Counted from the first letter of the stretch, positions 1 to 6,084 are shown. The stretch: 9,308 bases of DNA from Thermoproteota archaeon (GCA_013154205.1 JAADCY010000038.1:1-9308); one strand, 5' to 3'. Numbers and translations: made by a program. The notes: generated from the sequence alone by a model not told the origin.

Positions 1-21
1 TGTATAATTGGAAGTGGATGA

Positions 22-29
22 ATATATTT
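22..29 (-). promoter_or_regulatory. possible TATA box for a gene beyond the left edge
   Basis: The minus strand reads AATATATT here, directly after the stop of the 100-aa gene. At the 25.5 to 26.5 nt spacing seen for the other promoters in this window, it would place a leaderless start just outside the left edge. The start cannot be seen, so this is a weak call based only on A/T composition and position. Confidence 0.2.
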
Positions 30-30
30 G

Positions 31-333
31 TTACTCGTTGAGAGCACGTGAAAATGCGTCGGCAACCTGCTTCAGTTTCTTCAAGCGCTCTGGTGGCTCA
101 ACGGTTGGTATGTGTTTTTTTAGTTCTAGGAAGTAGATTGTGCTTTTGTTGTACAGCAGGATGCTGTCGATGTACATGTCTTTCAGCAATGGCAATAGCC
201 TTGATCGTAGTGAACGTGTTGGCCGTATTGTATCCACGAGTATTGAATCGTAGAACTCTTTGGTGTATCCGTTTTCTAGTTTGAGTGGTGCAAAAATCGC
301 ATATTCACGGTATCGGATCGGTTTTATTCGCAT
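31..333 (-). CDS. hypothetical protein, 100 aa
   Basis: I do not recognise this protein. It starts MRIKPIRYREY, is basic, has no membrane segment or signal peptide, and its second half (from about residue 45) alternates Leu/Ile/Lys in a way that suggests alpha/beta or helical structure, ending in a Lys/Leu-rich helix (about residues 80-99). The start is supported by a TATA-like box centred 26.5 nt upstream of the ATG, which suggests a leaderless mRNA separate from the preceding JAMM gene, whose stop lies 32 nt upstream. There is no Shine-Dalgarno sequence. It could be a small regulator or an accessory virus protein; nothing in the sequence decides. Confidence 0.65.
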   Translation of the reverse strand: MRIKPIRYREYAIFAPLKLENGYTKEFYDSILVDTIRPTRSLRSRLLPLLKDMYIDSILLYNKSTIYFLELKKHIPTVEPPERLKKLKQVADAFSRALNE

Positions 334-355
334 TGTATGTATATGTATTTAGTTG

Positions 356-363
356 TATAAAAA
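356..363 (-). promoter_or_regulatory. TATA box for the 100-aa gene
   Basis: The minus strand reads TTTTTATA, centred 26.5 nt upstream of the ATG at 333. This is the classical archaeal distance for a transcript starting at or next to the start codon. It lies just after the TAG stop of the JAMM gene (366-368). Its T run may also act as a weak terminator for that operon. Confidence 0.6.
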
Positions 364-365
364 TA

Positions 366-1061
366 CTATAGCACGAAATGTACGATACCTAGCTCCTCAG
401 CCATGCCGTCTATGTACTTTGCCCTGCACCTGTTCAATCTGGACAGCACTTTTCTGGATGGCCGTAGTATAAACATATCAACATCAACATAGTAATCAAC
501 TGTTGAAGATCCGGAATCATACGCAGCGTCTATGCAGTCCTGGTATTCGTTGGCCCACTCCTGTATTTGATCATCTGTAAGAATCCGTCTTGGGTTTGCA
601 ACGCACTCAATCAGTCTGCCATACCTATTCTCATCCTTTGCCGTAACACAAACCATTGACTGTGAGTGCTGTAGGGAATATGCAACATCCCCTGGCGATA
701 GACCAACATCCCTTGATGGGTGTGTGTGCATCATTGCCTCTGGTGAATCTCTACATATTGGGCCAACCAACTCTCCACCACTATCTCTTAGCTTAATTAT
801 TTTTGTACCGCATTGGGAGTACCCAGTCTCCGTAACACCCGTGCACACACGGTACCCATTAACGTTATGAACTGCCTCTATTTTGCGTAATCTATCTTCG
901 CAAACCTGTCTTGCTCTATCCCTGGACGTGACCTGCTCCATTCCGAGTATGCACGCGTTTAGTACCGTGTCCCTGTCCACAACCCTGCACACGTTTCCTT
1001 TTTCTGCTTCCAAGGTATCTTTGATCAACGTTCCAAGAAGTATTGGTGTCCTCGCCATCAT
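366..1061 (-). CDS. JAMM/MPN-type metalloprotease-like protein
   Basis: This 231-aa protein has an apparently complete JAMM zinc motif H-x-H-x7-S-x2-D: H112, H114, S122 and D125, in the context MMHTHPSRDVGLSPGD. The upstream catalytic Glu cannot be fixed by eye; E78 and E97 are candidates. JAMM/JAB enzymes are zinc isopeptidases or peptidases that cut ubiquitin-like conjugates or process other proteins. There is no signal peptide or membrane segment, and ten Cys are scattered through the chain. The N-terminal ~65 residues are helical and charged, and about 80 residues follow the motif. It is the last gene of the MoxR/VWA operon: its ATG overlaps the VWA stop (ATGA), and a strong SD (GGGAGG, 1066-1071) lies 4 nt upstream. 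A second ATG follows at once (1058). The substrate is unknown; the operon suggests maturation or cleavage of something handled by the ATPase/VWA pair. Confidence 0.8.
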   Translation of the reverse strand: MMARTPILLGTLIKDTLEAEKGNVCRVVDRDTVLNACILGMEQVTSRDRARQVCEDRLRKIEAVHNVNGYRVCTGVTETGYSQCGTKIIKLRDSGGELVGPICRDSPEAMMHTHPSRDVGLSPGDVAYSLQHSQSMVCVTAKDENRYGRLIECVANPRRILTDDQIQEWANEYQDCIDAAYDSGSSTVDYYVDVDMFILRPSRKVLSRLNRCRAKYIDGMAEELGIVHFVL

Positions 1062-2758
1062 GCTCCCTCCCTCTGCAGTATTTCAGCTACCGCCTTTGCC
1101 ATATCCTGTACTGTTGGTACGGTGTAACTTATTTCTCTAGGTAAGTACTGGAACTCACTATCTCCTTCTAATGCCTCGTATAACTTTTCAGGATCCAATA
1201 CATACACTTTGTAGCCCATCTTTCTCAGTTTCTCTATGACATGTGCTGGGCTGGCACCGTACCCTCTACGTACATCCGTGAACATGATTATCGGTACGCT
1301 CTTATCTGGTATGTATCTCTGGATGTTCTCCAAGATTCCGCCGAAATTGGTGTATCCTCCAAGCGGAGTTTTCTCCAAAGGATACACTTTATCGACGAAC
1401 GTGAATACTTTTCCTCGTTTGCCCAATACCTTTCTTGCCGCCTCTACGGTAGCTAAAACATACGGTAACTCCTCTGACATAGACCCGGACACGTCTGCTA
1501 GCACGTAGAAATCCACCTTTCTCGGCTTTTTCTTATTGTAGTATATATACATCGGAACGCCTGTCCGCATTGCATACTTTGCAGTTTTGCGCATGTTGAT
1601 TGCCTTGGACCTGTGCATAGTTATTGTGTTTGCTTTTTTTACATGCAACTGTTGGAATATGCGCTCAACCTGCGTTACCAAAGACTTGTCTGGCTCTAGT
1701 TTACGTATGTTCTCCATGTTCTTATTCAGCTCCTGTTTGCTCAGAGCGAGTATTGTCTTCTTACTCTCGTTCAACAATTTCTCCAGATCGTTTTCGGACA
1801 AGAGCCTGTGCTCATGACTTGCACGATTCACACTTGCCTTGAAACTATCTATTAGGTGGTACAGCTGTATACGAACCATTTCGTTGTTTGCCTTAGAATA
1901 CCTTTCACTCAACTGCTGCAGCATCTTAGAATATGCTTTTGCTGCGTTATCATCCATGTTAGATGCCATTTCCGTGTACTGCTTTAAGAGCTCCTTCAGG
2001 GACATCCCCATATTCTTCGCCGAATCTTTCAAATCAGAATAGCTGTGCTCAACTAAAGACTTAAGCCTCTCCAATTGGGACATATCGCTACTAGCATATA
2101 TCGGCTCCAGCCCCTTCTCAGTCTCACATTTCAAGATACCGCCAGAGAAAGCTTTATCTATCTTACACACGTTTGTAGAACGTCCAGATGTTGTATGTGA
2201 ACCGTGCGATTGCGATGCTGTCATGTTGCTTCTAGATGTAATCCCATACTGTGGTATGCTATTTTGTGCAGATGTTTTGCTCTGTTGCATGTTACCAGAT
2301 CGAGATCTACTGGAATTTTCATTATTGTTTTTAGAGGCCAGCTCAGTTCCAATACCATGGCGGGATCTACCTTGCTTTTGTTGTTGGTGTTGTTTGCTTG
2401 CTTCAGACTGTGAACCTGAATGGCTTTCAGATGGAGACGTATTCTTGTTCTTCATGCGTTTAGAGATGTTCACAGACTGCTTCATTCCGTGGCGCTCGCC
2501 ACCGAAACGTATCTCTTTAGAGATTTGCTGTTTGATGCTGTTATACGTTAGAATATTGTCTATGGCTGCACGGCACACCTGCGTCTTACCCAAAGTAGCA
2601 TACAACACTTTCTTATAATCCGAGGGGCTAGCACTACGTTCATCAAATAGATCAAGGGTCTCTACTGCGTCCTGTATCTCGCTTATTGACACATTGCACC
2701 CCTGCTTGTTTAACTCCTTGTACAGCCATAGTACGTTGAACCGCGACAGGGAACTCAC
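1058..2758 (-). CDS. CoxE-type VWA domain protein
   Basis: This is a 566-aa protein in four parts. (1) Residues ~8-75 are a helical N-domain with GCNVSISEI, the pattern typical of CoxE-family VWA proteins. (2) Residues ~94-195 are a low-complexity Ser/Asn/Gln/His-rich linker. (3) Residues ~226-375 are helical and coiled-coil-like. (4) Residues ~390-566 are the VWA domain with a complete MIDAS: D422-x-S424-x-S426 (DVSGSM), T470 and D495 (FTD). The stretch before the MIDAS (NMRKTAKYAMRTG...PRKVDFYVL) also fits CoxE proteins. Such proteins partner MoxR AAA+ ATPases, bind Mg2+ and capture substrates for remodelling; a MoxR gene is present in the same operon. The start is GTG, overlapping the previous stop (GTGA). 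No ATG lies nearby, and alignment to the small N-domain protein supports this start. It is probably cytoplasmic. Confidence 0.9.
   Translation of the reverse strand: MSSLSRFNVLWLYKELNKQGCNVSISEIQDAVETLDLFDERSASPSDYKKVLYATLGKTQVCRAAIDNILTYNSIKQQISKEIRFGGERHGMKQSVNISKRMKNKNTSPSESHSGSQSEASKQHQQQKQGRSRHGIGTELASKNNNENSSRSRSGNMQQSKTSAQNSIPQYGITSRSNMTASQSHGSHTTSGRSTNVCKIDKAFSGGILKCETEKGLEPIYASSDMSQLERLKSLVEHSYSDLKDSAKNMGMSLKELLKQYTEMASNMDDNAAKAYSKMLQQLSERYSKANNEMVRIQLYHLIDSFKASVNRASHEHRLLSENDLEKLLNESKKTILALSKQELNKNMENIRKLEPDKSLVTQVERIFQQLHVKKANTITMHRSKAINMRKTAKYAMRTGVPMYIYYNKKKPRKVDFYVLADVSGSMSEELPYVLATVEAARKVLGKRGKVFTFVDKVYPLEKTPLGGYTNFGGILENIQRYIPDKSVPIIMFTDVRRGYGASPAHVIEKLRKMGYKVYVLDPEKLYEALEGDSEFQYLPREISYTVPTVQDMAKAVAEILQREGA
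1066..1071 (-). promoter_or_regulatory. strong Shine-Dalgarno of the JAMM gene
   Basis: The minus strand reads GGGAGG, within GAGGGAGGGAG. It lies 4 nt from the first ATG (1061) and 7 nt from the second (1058), so it serves either start. It sits inside the 3' end of the VWA gene. Confidence 0.65.
2174..2479 (-). other. low-complexity Ser/Asn/Gln-rich linker in the VWA protein
   Basis: This stretch encodes residues ~94-195 of the VWA protein. It is dominated by Ser, Asn, Gln, Lys, His and Arg, with almost no large hydrophobic residues, and includes a QHQQQKQ run. It is very probably disordered and separates the N-domain from the helical and VWA parts. The reading frame is intact through it. 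Confidence 0.75.
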
Positions 2759-3582
2759 CTCGTTGGTATTAGGAACTTTGCAGTGTATTTGTGTTTATTG
2801 AGCTTTTCTGCGATCCAGTCCGCACCAAGAACATCAGCCACACATGCAAGTACCTCGAAGGTATCTGTTAGTTTGGTACATTTCGTTAAACTATTGTATC
2901 TTTCTCTATACTTCTCAGCCTTCTCTGGTTCGTTATGTGATGTGGCGTATTCTATATTCTGTTGTAGTGACCTCAGAGTATCGTCAATGTTCGCTTTTAA
3001 TGTATTGAGTATCTGTCTCTCGGATTCTACGCCAACCTGTACTTTTACTATTGCATCATCAAAAGATCTTGCCTCTTTAGTGTATGTGCACGTAACCTTG
3101 TACTCGTCCTCCCCAACTTTAGCAATTGTGCATATTTCTTTAACAGGTTCCCATGTACTGCCCACATTGCCTGAAACCACGGCATAGTCAACGCCATTCT
3201 TACGTATCTTCACAGTACTTTCGTATGTACTTCTAATGTCGCCAACAGATTCTTTGTGCAATACCAATGTTCTTCCTGTTGCTAAAATGCCAACTGTTGC
3301 AGTTGCCATGTAGTAGTTCCCATTGTTGCCAGACTTCGTTGGATTTACTCCAACAAACATGTCATTTACCGGTTCGTCTGATTTTGCAATGGCTGTTACG
3401 GCATCTCCATGCACTTCAACGAACCCATGCATCTTGCCGATTGTGATCTCGTTCTGCCCATCGCAATTCTCACCAACAACTGCACAAACTGATTCCCTAT
3501 TCAGATGCCCAGATGTTCCACCAACGGATACGTATATGTCTGACCCGGACGCCTTGAACGCCTTTGCCCCATACTTTACCAT
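2755..3582 (-). CDS. hypothetical beta-rich/coiled-coil protein of the MoxR-VWA operon
   Basis: I do not recognise this protein (275 aa from the ATG at 3582). The N-terminal ~185 residues are rich in Val, Gly, Thr and Ser with alternating beta-strand patterns. Residues ~185-235 form a charged, probably coiled-coil helix, and the C-terminal ~40 residues contain C/VADVLGADWIAEKL, likely a last helix. It has no signal peptide or membrane segment. The frame is open to a GTG at 3594, but that start would overlap the previous gene with no useful SD. The ATG at 3582 has GGTGGT 4 nt upstream and begins 2 nt after the previous stop. The 3' end overlaps the VWA GTG (GTGA). Its place between the N-domain protein and the VWA protein suggests it is a scaffold, adaptor or substrate of the complex (inference). 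Confidence 0.75.
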   Translation of the reverse strand: MVKYGAKAFKASGSDIYVSVGGTSGHLNRESVCAVVGENCDGQNEITIGKMHGFVEVHGDAVTAIAKSDEPVNDMFVGVNPTKSGNNGNYYMATATVGILATGRTLVLHKESVGDIRSTYESTVKIRKNGVDYAVVSGNVGSTWEPVKEICTIAKVGEDEYKVTCTYTKEARSFDDAIVKVQVGVESERQILNTLKANIDDTLRSLQQNIEYATSHNEPEKAEKYRERYNSLTKCTKLTDTFEVLACVADVLGADWIAEKLNKHKYTAKFLIPTR

Positions 3583-3584
3583 AA

Positions 3585-3908
3585 CTACCACCACTCCCCA
3601 AAGTCTATACGTTCTGGCGCACTCTTCTGTTCATGCTGTTGTGGTGCTACCTCTTCTTTACGTATTGTCTCAACTACAGTTTCTTTTACAGTAGCAGGCG
3701 CCTGTAAAGATTTGAGCTCCTTCAAAGTCTCATTTAGTGCTGTCTCACAAACATCGTTCTTTGCAAGCGTTGTATGGAGTATGTAATATACCATATCCTT
3801 GTCAGTAGTGTCCACATTCTGCAACAGGTCTATTGCATCCTTGATCTCGCTTATTGATACGTTGCAACCCTTGTTGTTCATCCGCGTGTACAACTCATAC
3901 AGTAACAT
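3585..3908 (-). CDS. free-standing VWA N-domain-like protein
   Basis: This is a 107-aa protein from the ATG at 3908. Residues ~5-65 align without difficulty to residues 12-70 of the downstream VWA protein. GCNVSISEI is identical in both, followed by DA, and the spacing to a later VC...A...L pattern is conserved with one 3-residue gap. It is therefore a stand-alone copy of the helical N-domain found on CoxE-type VWA proteins, without linker or VWA domain. The tail (from ~residue 68) is Pro/Gln/Glu/Lys-rich, probably disordered, and ends in FGEWW. An upstream GTG (3917) would overlap the MoxR stop by 8 nt. The ATG at 3908 is preferred because GGTGA sits just upstream at the spacing used by other genes here. 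It probably binds what the VWA N-domain binds, such as the MoxR ATPase (inference). Confidence 0.8.
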   Translation of the reverse strand: MLLYELYTRMNNKGCNVSISEIKDAIDLLQNVDTTDKDMVYYILHTTLAKNDVCETALNETLKELKSLQAPATVKETVVETIRKEEVAPQQHEQKSAPERIDFGEWW

Positions 3909-3909
3909 A

Positions 3910-4608
3910 TCACTCACCCAATACCAACCGCTCTAATGCGGAGTTTACCTTATCCAGGGTTTTGCTGCCATACTTCTTGATCAACGCACGTGCGAAGTTA
4001 CGTTCGTTCGGGTGCTCAAAGTCTATCCTGACAAATCTTCGCAGGAATGCAGATGAAAGTGGTGATGTACCAACATCTCCTTCATTCATCGTTGCAACTA
4101 TCTGCAAATCGCCCTTTATTGTTCCAAGCATTGGTATTGTGATCTGCTTCTCCTCTGCAAGCTCTAATAGTGCGTTCTGAATATCTGGATCAGCACGGTT
4201 TACCTCATCAACGTGGAGTATGCCGTTGTGTTCCAGCGCATCCATCGCTGGGCCAGGTATATAGTAATCCTTTGAATAGACGTCTTCCACCTTCTTACCA
4301 GATTGTACTGCAAGCAACTGCCTGCGATAGTCCCAATCTCCATAGATGTCCGTAATATCCATCCCAGGATACACGGTAATTCTATCGTACTTCCTGTCGC
4401 TTACTTTAGATAATGCTTTCGCAAAGGTCGTTTTTCCCGTTCCAGGTGGCCCAACAAGCAACATATTCTTCTTTGCATACGCCACAACACACGCCGTGCG
4501 CAGATCATCGTCGTTTAGAATAACGTCATACTCGTTCTGGAGCACATCATCGAGCTTCTTGCAGAACGCTGCCACCTCTGGTTTAAGACCTCTATAGCGA
4601 TCATCCAT
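3910..4608 (-). CDS. compact MoxR-type AAA+ ATPase
   Basis: This is a 232-aa AAA+ ATPase. Walker A is GPPGTGKT (residues 53-60), Walker B is ILHVDE (130-135) followed by VNR, sensor 1 is ATMNEGD (172-178), and the LSSAFLRRF region (184-192) carries the likely arginine finger. The Walker B context HVDEVNRADPDIQNALLELAEE is typical of MoxR proteins, which remodel complexes together with VWA partners; that partner is three genes downstream. MoxR proteins are usually over 300 aa, and only ~35 residues follow the arginine-finger region, so most of the C-terminal lid appears missing. The ATG at 4608 is 25.5 nt from the centre of a TTTATATT box, with no SD, indicating a leaderless first gene of the operon. 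Cytoplasmic. Confidence 0.92.
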   Translation of the reverse strand: MDDRYRGLKPEVAAFCKKLDDVLQNEYDVILNDDDLRTACVVAYAKKNMLLVGPPGTGKTTFAKALSKVSDRKYDRITVYPGMDITDIYGDWDYRRQLLAVQSGKKVEDVYSKDYYIPGPAMDALEHNGILHVDEVNRADPDIQNALLELAEEKQITIPMLGTIKGDLQIVATMNEGDVGTSPLSSAFLRRFVRIDFEHPNERNFARALIKKYGSKTLDKVNSALERLVLGE

Positions 4609-4629
4609 GCTATTAGCTTGTTTCCGATA

Positions 4630-4637
4630 AATATAAA
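4630..4637 (-). promoter_or_regulatory. TATA box of the MoxR-VWA-JAMM operon
   Basis: The minus strand reads TTTATATT, centred 25.5 nt upstream of the MoxR ATG. This predicts a leaderless transcript. The same octamer stands before the exported-protein gene at 8315-8322. Confidence 0.7.
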
Positions 4638-4644
4638 GTAGATA

Positions 4645-4659
4645 GTAGCATTACGCTAC
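4645..4659. promoter_or_regulatory. inverted repeat between divergent promoters, candidate operator
   Basis: GTAGC-ATTAC-GCTAC is a perfect 5-bp inverted repeat with a 5-nt centre. Its midpoint (4652) lies within about 1 nt of the midpoint between the two divergent TATA boxes (centres 4633.5 and 4670.5). A dimeric regulator bound here could affect both promoters. Arms of 5 bp are short and could arise by chance, so this is tentative. Confidence 0.35.
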
Positions 4660-4666
4660 CATCTGG

Positions 4667-4674
4667 TTTAAATT
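4667..4674 (+). promoter_or_regulatory. TATA box of the HELGH peptidase gene
   Basis: TTTAAATT is centred 25.5 nt upstream of the ATG at 4696, the same distance as for the divergent MoxR gene. It argues against the GTG at 4675 and the ATG at 4681, which are too close to the box. Confidence 0.6.
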
Positions 4675-4695
4675 GTGCGTATGTGTGTGGGATAT

Positions 4696-5412
4696 ATGGC
4701 AAAGGAGCACCAAGATCTGCACATATATGGGGATGACGTACGTGCTGACATATCCATAGAGAAGGACGGCAAAATAGTGAAGGATCTCGGCCCAATGTTT
4801 GAAGGTGCAAGGGAAGTGCACATAGACGTTCCAGAGGGAGATCTTGTATATCTAGAGGGGGTTGATGAGAAGAGAGAGGCGGTATACCTTGACATACTGA
4901 GCGAGGATAAAATGCCAGAAGTGTGTATCGTTGATCCAAAATCTGGTAAAAGATGGTGCAATTACGATGTGTTCAAGTCTGGAGAGCCGCCAGAGAGAAT
5001 ACGCAAATGGTTCAATGTGTTGTCAGATGCGATAAAGCTCATTGAAGACCACAACCCTGCTGCAAAGGATGCTTTAAGGCATATTGTGCAGTCAATCAAC
5101 GTCGTTGAAGAGATTCCAGAGGATACTTTTGAGTACGAGGCTGGTGCAATGTCTACGCATCCTAGCGACGCACCGATTTGCCAAATTACGATTAGTTCAA
5201 AGTGGCTTGACCCGGAAAGCCCGGAGGTTGCTGTTAGGTTTTTGACGCATGAGCTCGGGCATTGCCAAGAGGTGTACCACAGGGCAATACGGTATCTACC
5301 ATACCACGAGGGGGAGTGGAAAGAGAAGCGTGGCAAGGTAATACCCGTTGGTAACGAGAGGGTTGCAGAGCACTACTCTAAGAGGGTGTTCAGAAAGGTA
5401 TACAACCTCTAA
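4696..5412 (+). CDS. HExxH zinc metallopeptidase-like protein
   Basis: This 238-aa protein is the only plus-strand gene. It has a zincin motif HELGH at residues 185-189 in the context VRFLTHELGHCQE. NERVAEHYSKRVF about 30 residues later offers E221 or E225 as the third zinc ligand, as in gluzincins. Residues ~5-75 look like a separate beta-rich domain, and ~100-140 are helical. No signal peptide or membrane segment is seen, so it probably acts inside the cell or as a packaged protein. Upstream in-frame starts exist (GTG 4675, ATG 4681), but the TATA box at 4667-4674 predicts a leaderless start at 4696. It is divergent from the MoxR operon with a shared intergenic region, so the two may be co-regulated. 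Its stop overlaps that of the convergent 95-aa gene. The substrate is unknown; the family cannot be named more precisely from the sequence alone. Confidence 0.85.
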   Translation: MAKEHQDLHIYGDDVRADISIEKDGKIVKDLGPMFEGAREVHIDVPEGDLVYLEGVDEKREAVYLDILSEDKMPEVCIVDPKSGKRWCNYDVFKSGEPPERIRKWFNVLSDAIKLIEDHNPAAKDALRHIVQSINVVEEIPEDTFEYEAGAMSTHPSDAPICQITISSKWLDPESPEVAVRFLTHELGHCQEVYHRAIRYLPYHEGEWKEKRGKVIPVGNERVAEHYSKRVFRKVYNL

Positions 5413-5696
5413 GCGCTGTCCGAGTGGTATGTTTCCAACGCTATTATTTTGTATTTCAGAACTAGCTGGATGGCATCCTGTGGCGTTGTTTCGTATGAGA
5501 ATACTGCAGAGTAATTCTCCAAGTCCACTTCCAAGTAGTTCGGCCCGTTGATACCTGTGAACAACGTCTGGTTGTTCGGGTTCTTCACGGGAGGGGCATT
5601 TAGTATGTAGCGTACCACGGCCCGCTCGGGGTAGATGTCTATTGTTACGGACCGTATCAGAACGTCGTCAAACTTGAAGTGGTATGTTTCAACCAT
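5409..5696 (-). CDS. hypothetical protein, 95 aa
   Basis: I do not recognise this protein. It starts MVETYHFKFDDV, has strongly alternating hydrophobic/polar stretches suggesting a small beta-sheet fold, and has no Cys, membrane segment or signal peptide. A TTTTAATA box centred 26.5 nt upstream, overlapping the stop of the ferritin-like gene, suggests a leaderless transcript of its own. Its TAG stop (5409-5411) overlaps the TAA stop of the convergent peptidase gene (5410-5412), so no terminator space exists between them. Confidence 0.7.
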   Translation of the reverse strand: MVETYHFKFDDVLIRSVTIDIYPERAVVRYILNAPPVKNPNNQTLFTGINGPNYLEVDLENYSAVFSYETTPQDAIQLVLKYKIIALETYHSDSA

Positions 5697-5718
5697 TAGT
5701 AGTATATAGAAAATTAGA

Positions 5719-5726
5719 TATTAAAA
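5719..5726 (-). promoter_or_regulatory. TATA box of the 95-aa gene
   Basis: The minus strand reads TTTTAATA, centred 26.5 nt upstream of the ATG at 5696. It overlaps the TAA stop of the ferritin-like gene (5721-5723). A second A/T stretch (CTATATA, about 5703-5709) is closer to the ATG and at the wrong distance for a leaderless start. Confidence 0.5.
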
Positions 5727-6080
5727 CTGAGATGGTTGAATTCCTGCGTACTCTTGGACTTCTTTCTCTGCTTTCTCCTGTGCTATCTTCTGATACTTGT
5801 CAATCTGTCTCAGTAGCTCAATGAACTCGTATTCGTGGACCTTTTCCTCGTTGGCTATTTCAAGTAGGGCTTTGGACACTAGTGGGTTGATTGCATCGTC
5901 TGCCCTGCGCTCATAGTCGGACTGTGCCTGTAGCTCGTCCTGGATTGATCTTCGGAGTATCTCAGAATCGTGGTGCCAAACAAGTCTGCAGGTCGGTAGG
6001 ATCTCTGGGTGTTTCTTCACGTACTCCTCGTCGTAGCATTGCTGGAGGACATCCTTTGGAAGGTCTGGTATCTTTACCAT
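5721..6080 (-). CDS. ferritin-like diiron protein, encapsulated-ferritin spacing
   Basis: This 119-aa protein has two long helices typical of the ferritin/rubrerythrin superfamily: SIQDELQAQSDYERRA (helix A) and IANEEKVHEYEFIELL (helix B). Likely iron ligands are E49 and E79-x-x-H82. The 30-residue E-to-E spacing with a following ExxH matches my recollection of EncFtn, the two-helix ferritin packed inside encapsulin shells, which completes its iron site by dimerising. The family oxidises and stores Fe2+. Residues 95-111 continue as a charged helix, then a short tail GIQPSQF. The longer reading frame to 6128 would overlap the upstream gene by 44 nt. The ATG at 6080 is chosen because GGTGAT lies 3 nt upstream and the MVKIPDLPKDVL start resembles related archaeal ferritin-like proteins. 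It is the last gene of the run starting at 8292. It may protect against oxidative stress or be cargo of a shell; no shell gene is seen here. Confidence 0.8.
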   Translation of the reverse strand: MVKIPDLPKDVLQQCYDEEYVKKHPEILPTCRLVWHHDSEILRRSIQDELQAQSDYERRADDAINPLVSKALLEIANEEKVHEYEFIELLRQIDKYQKIAQEKAEKEVQEYAGIQPSQF

Positions 6081-6084
6081 ATTA

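Noticed and set aside
2204..2618. Plus-strand open frames opposite the VWA linker
   Set aside because: They are long only because the Ser/Asn/Gln-rich coding strand lacks stops on its complement. Their Cys/Leu/Phe-rich translations are typical shadow composition.
1058..2758. Magnesium/cobalt chelatase D-type subunit
   Set aside because: MIDAS and MoxR partner are shared with chelatases, but the N-domain and the NMRKTAKYAMRTG stretch fit the CoxE type, and no pigment or cobalamin genes are near.
4613..4961. Two minus-strand open frames opposite the peptidase gene
   Set aside because: Both are shadows of the coding plus strand, with no family resemblance and no promoter or SD.
5703..5709. CTATATA as TATA box of the 95-aa gene
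   Set aside because: It is only about 10 nt from the ATG, too close for archaeal initiation. TTTTAATA at 5719-5726 has the right spacing.
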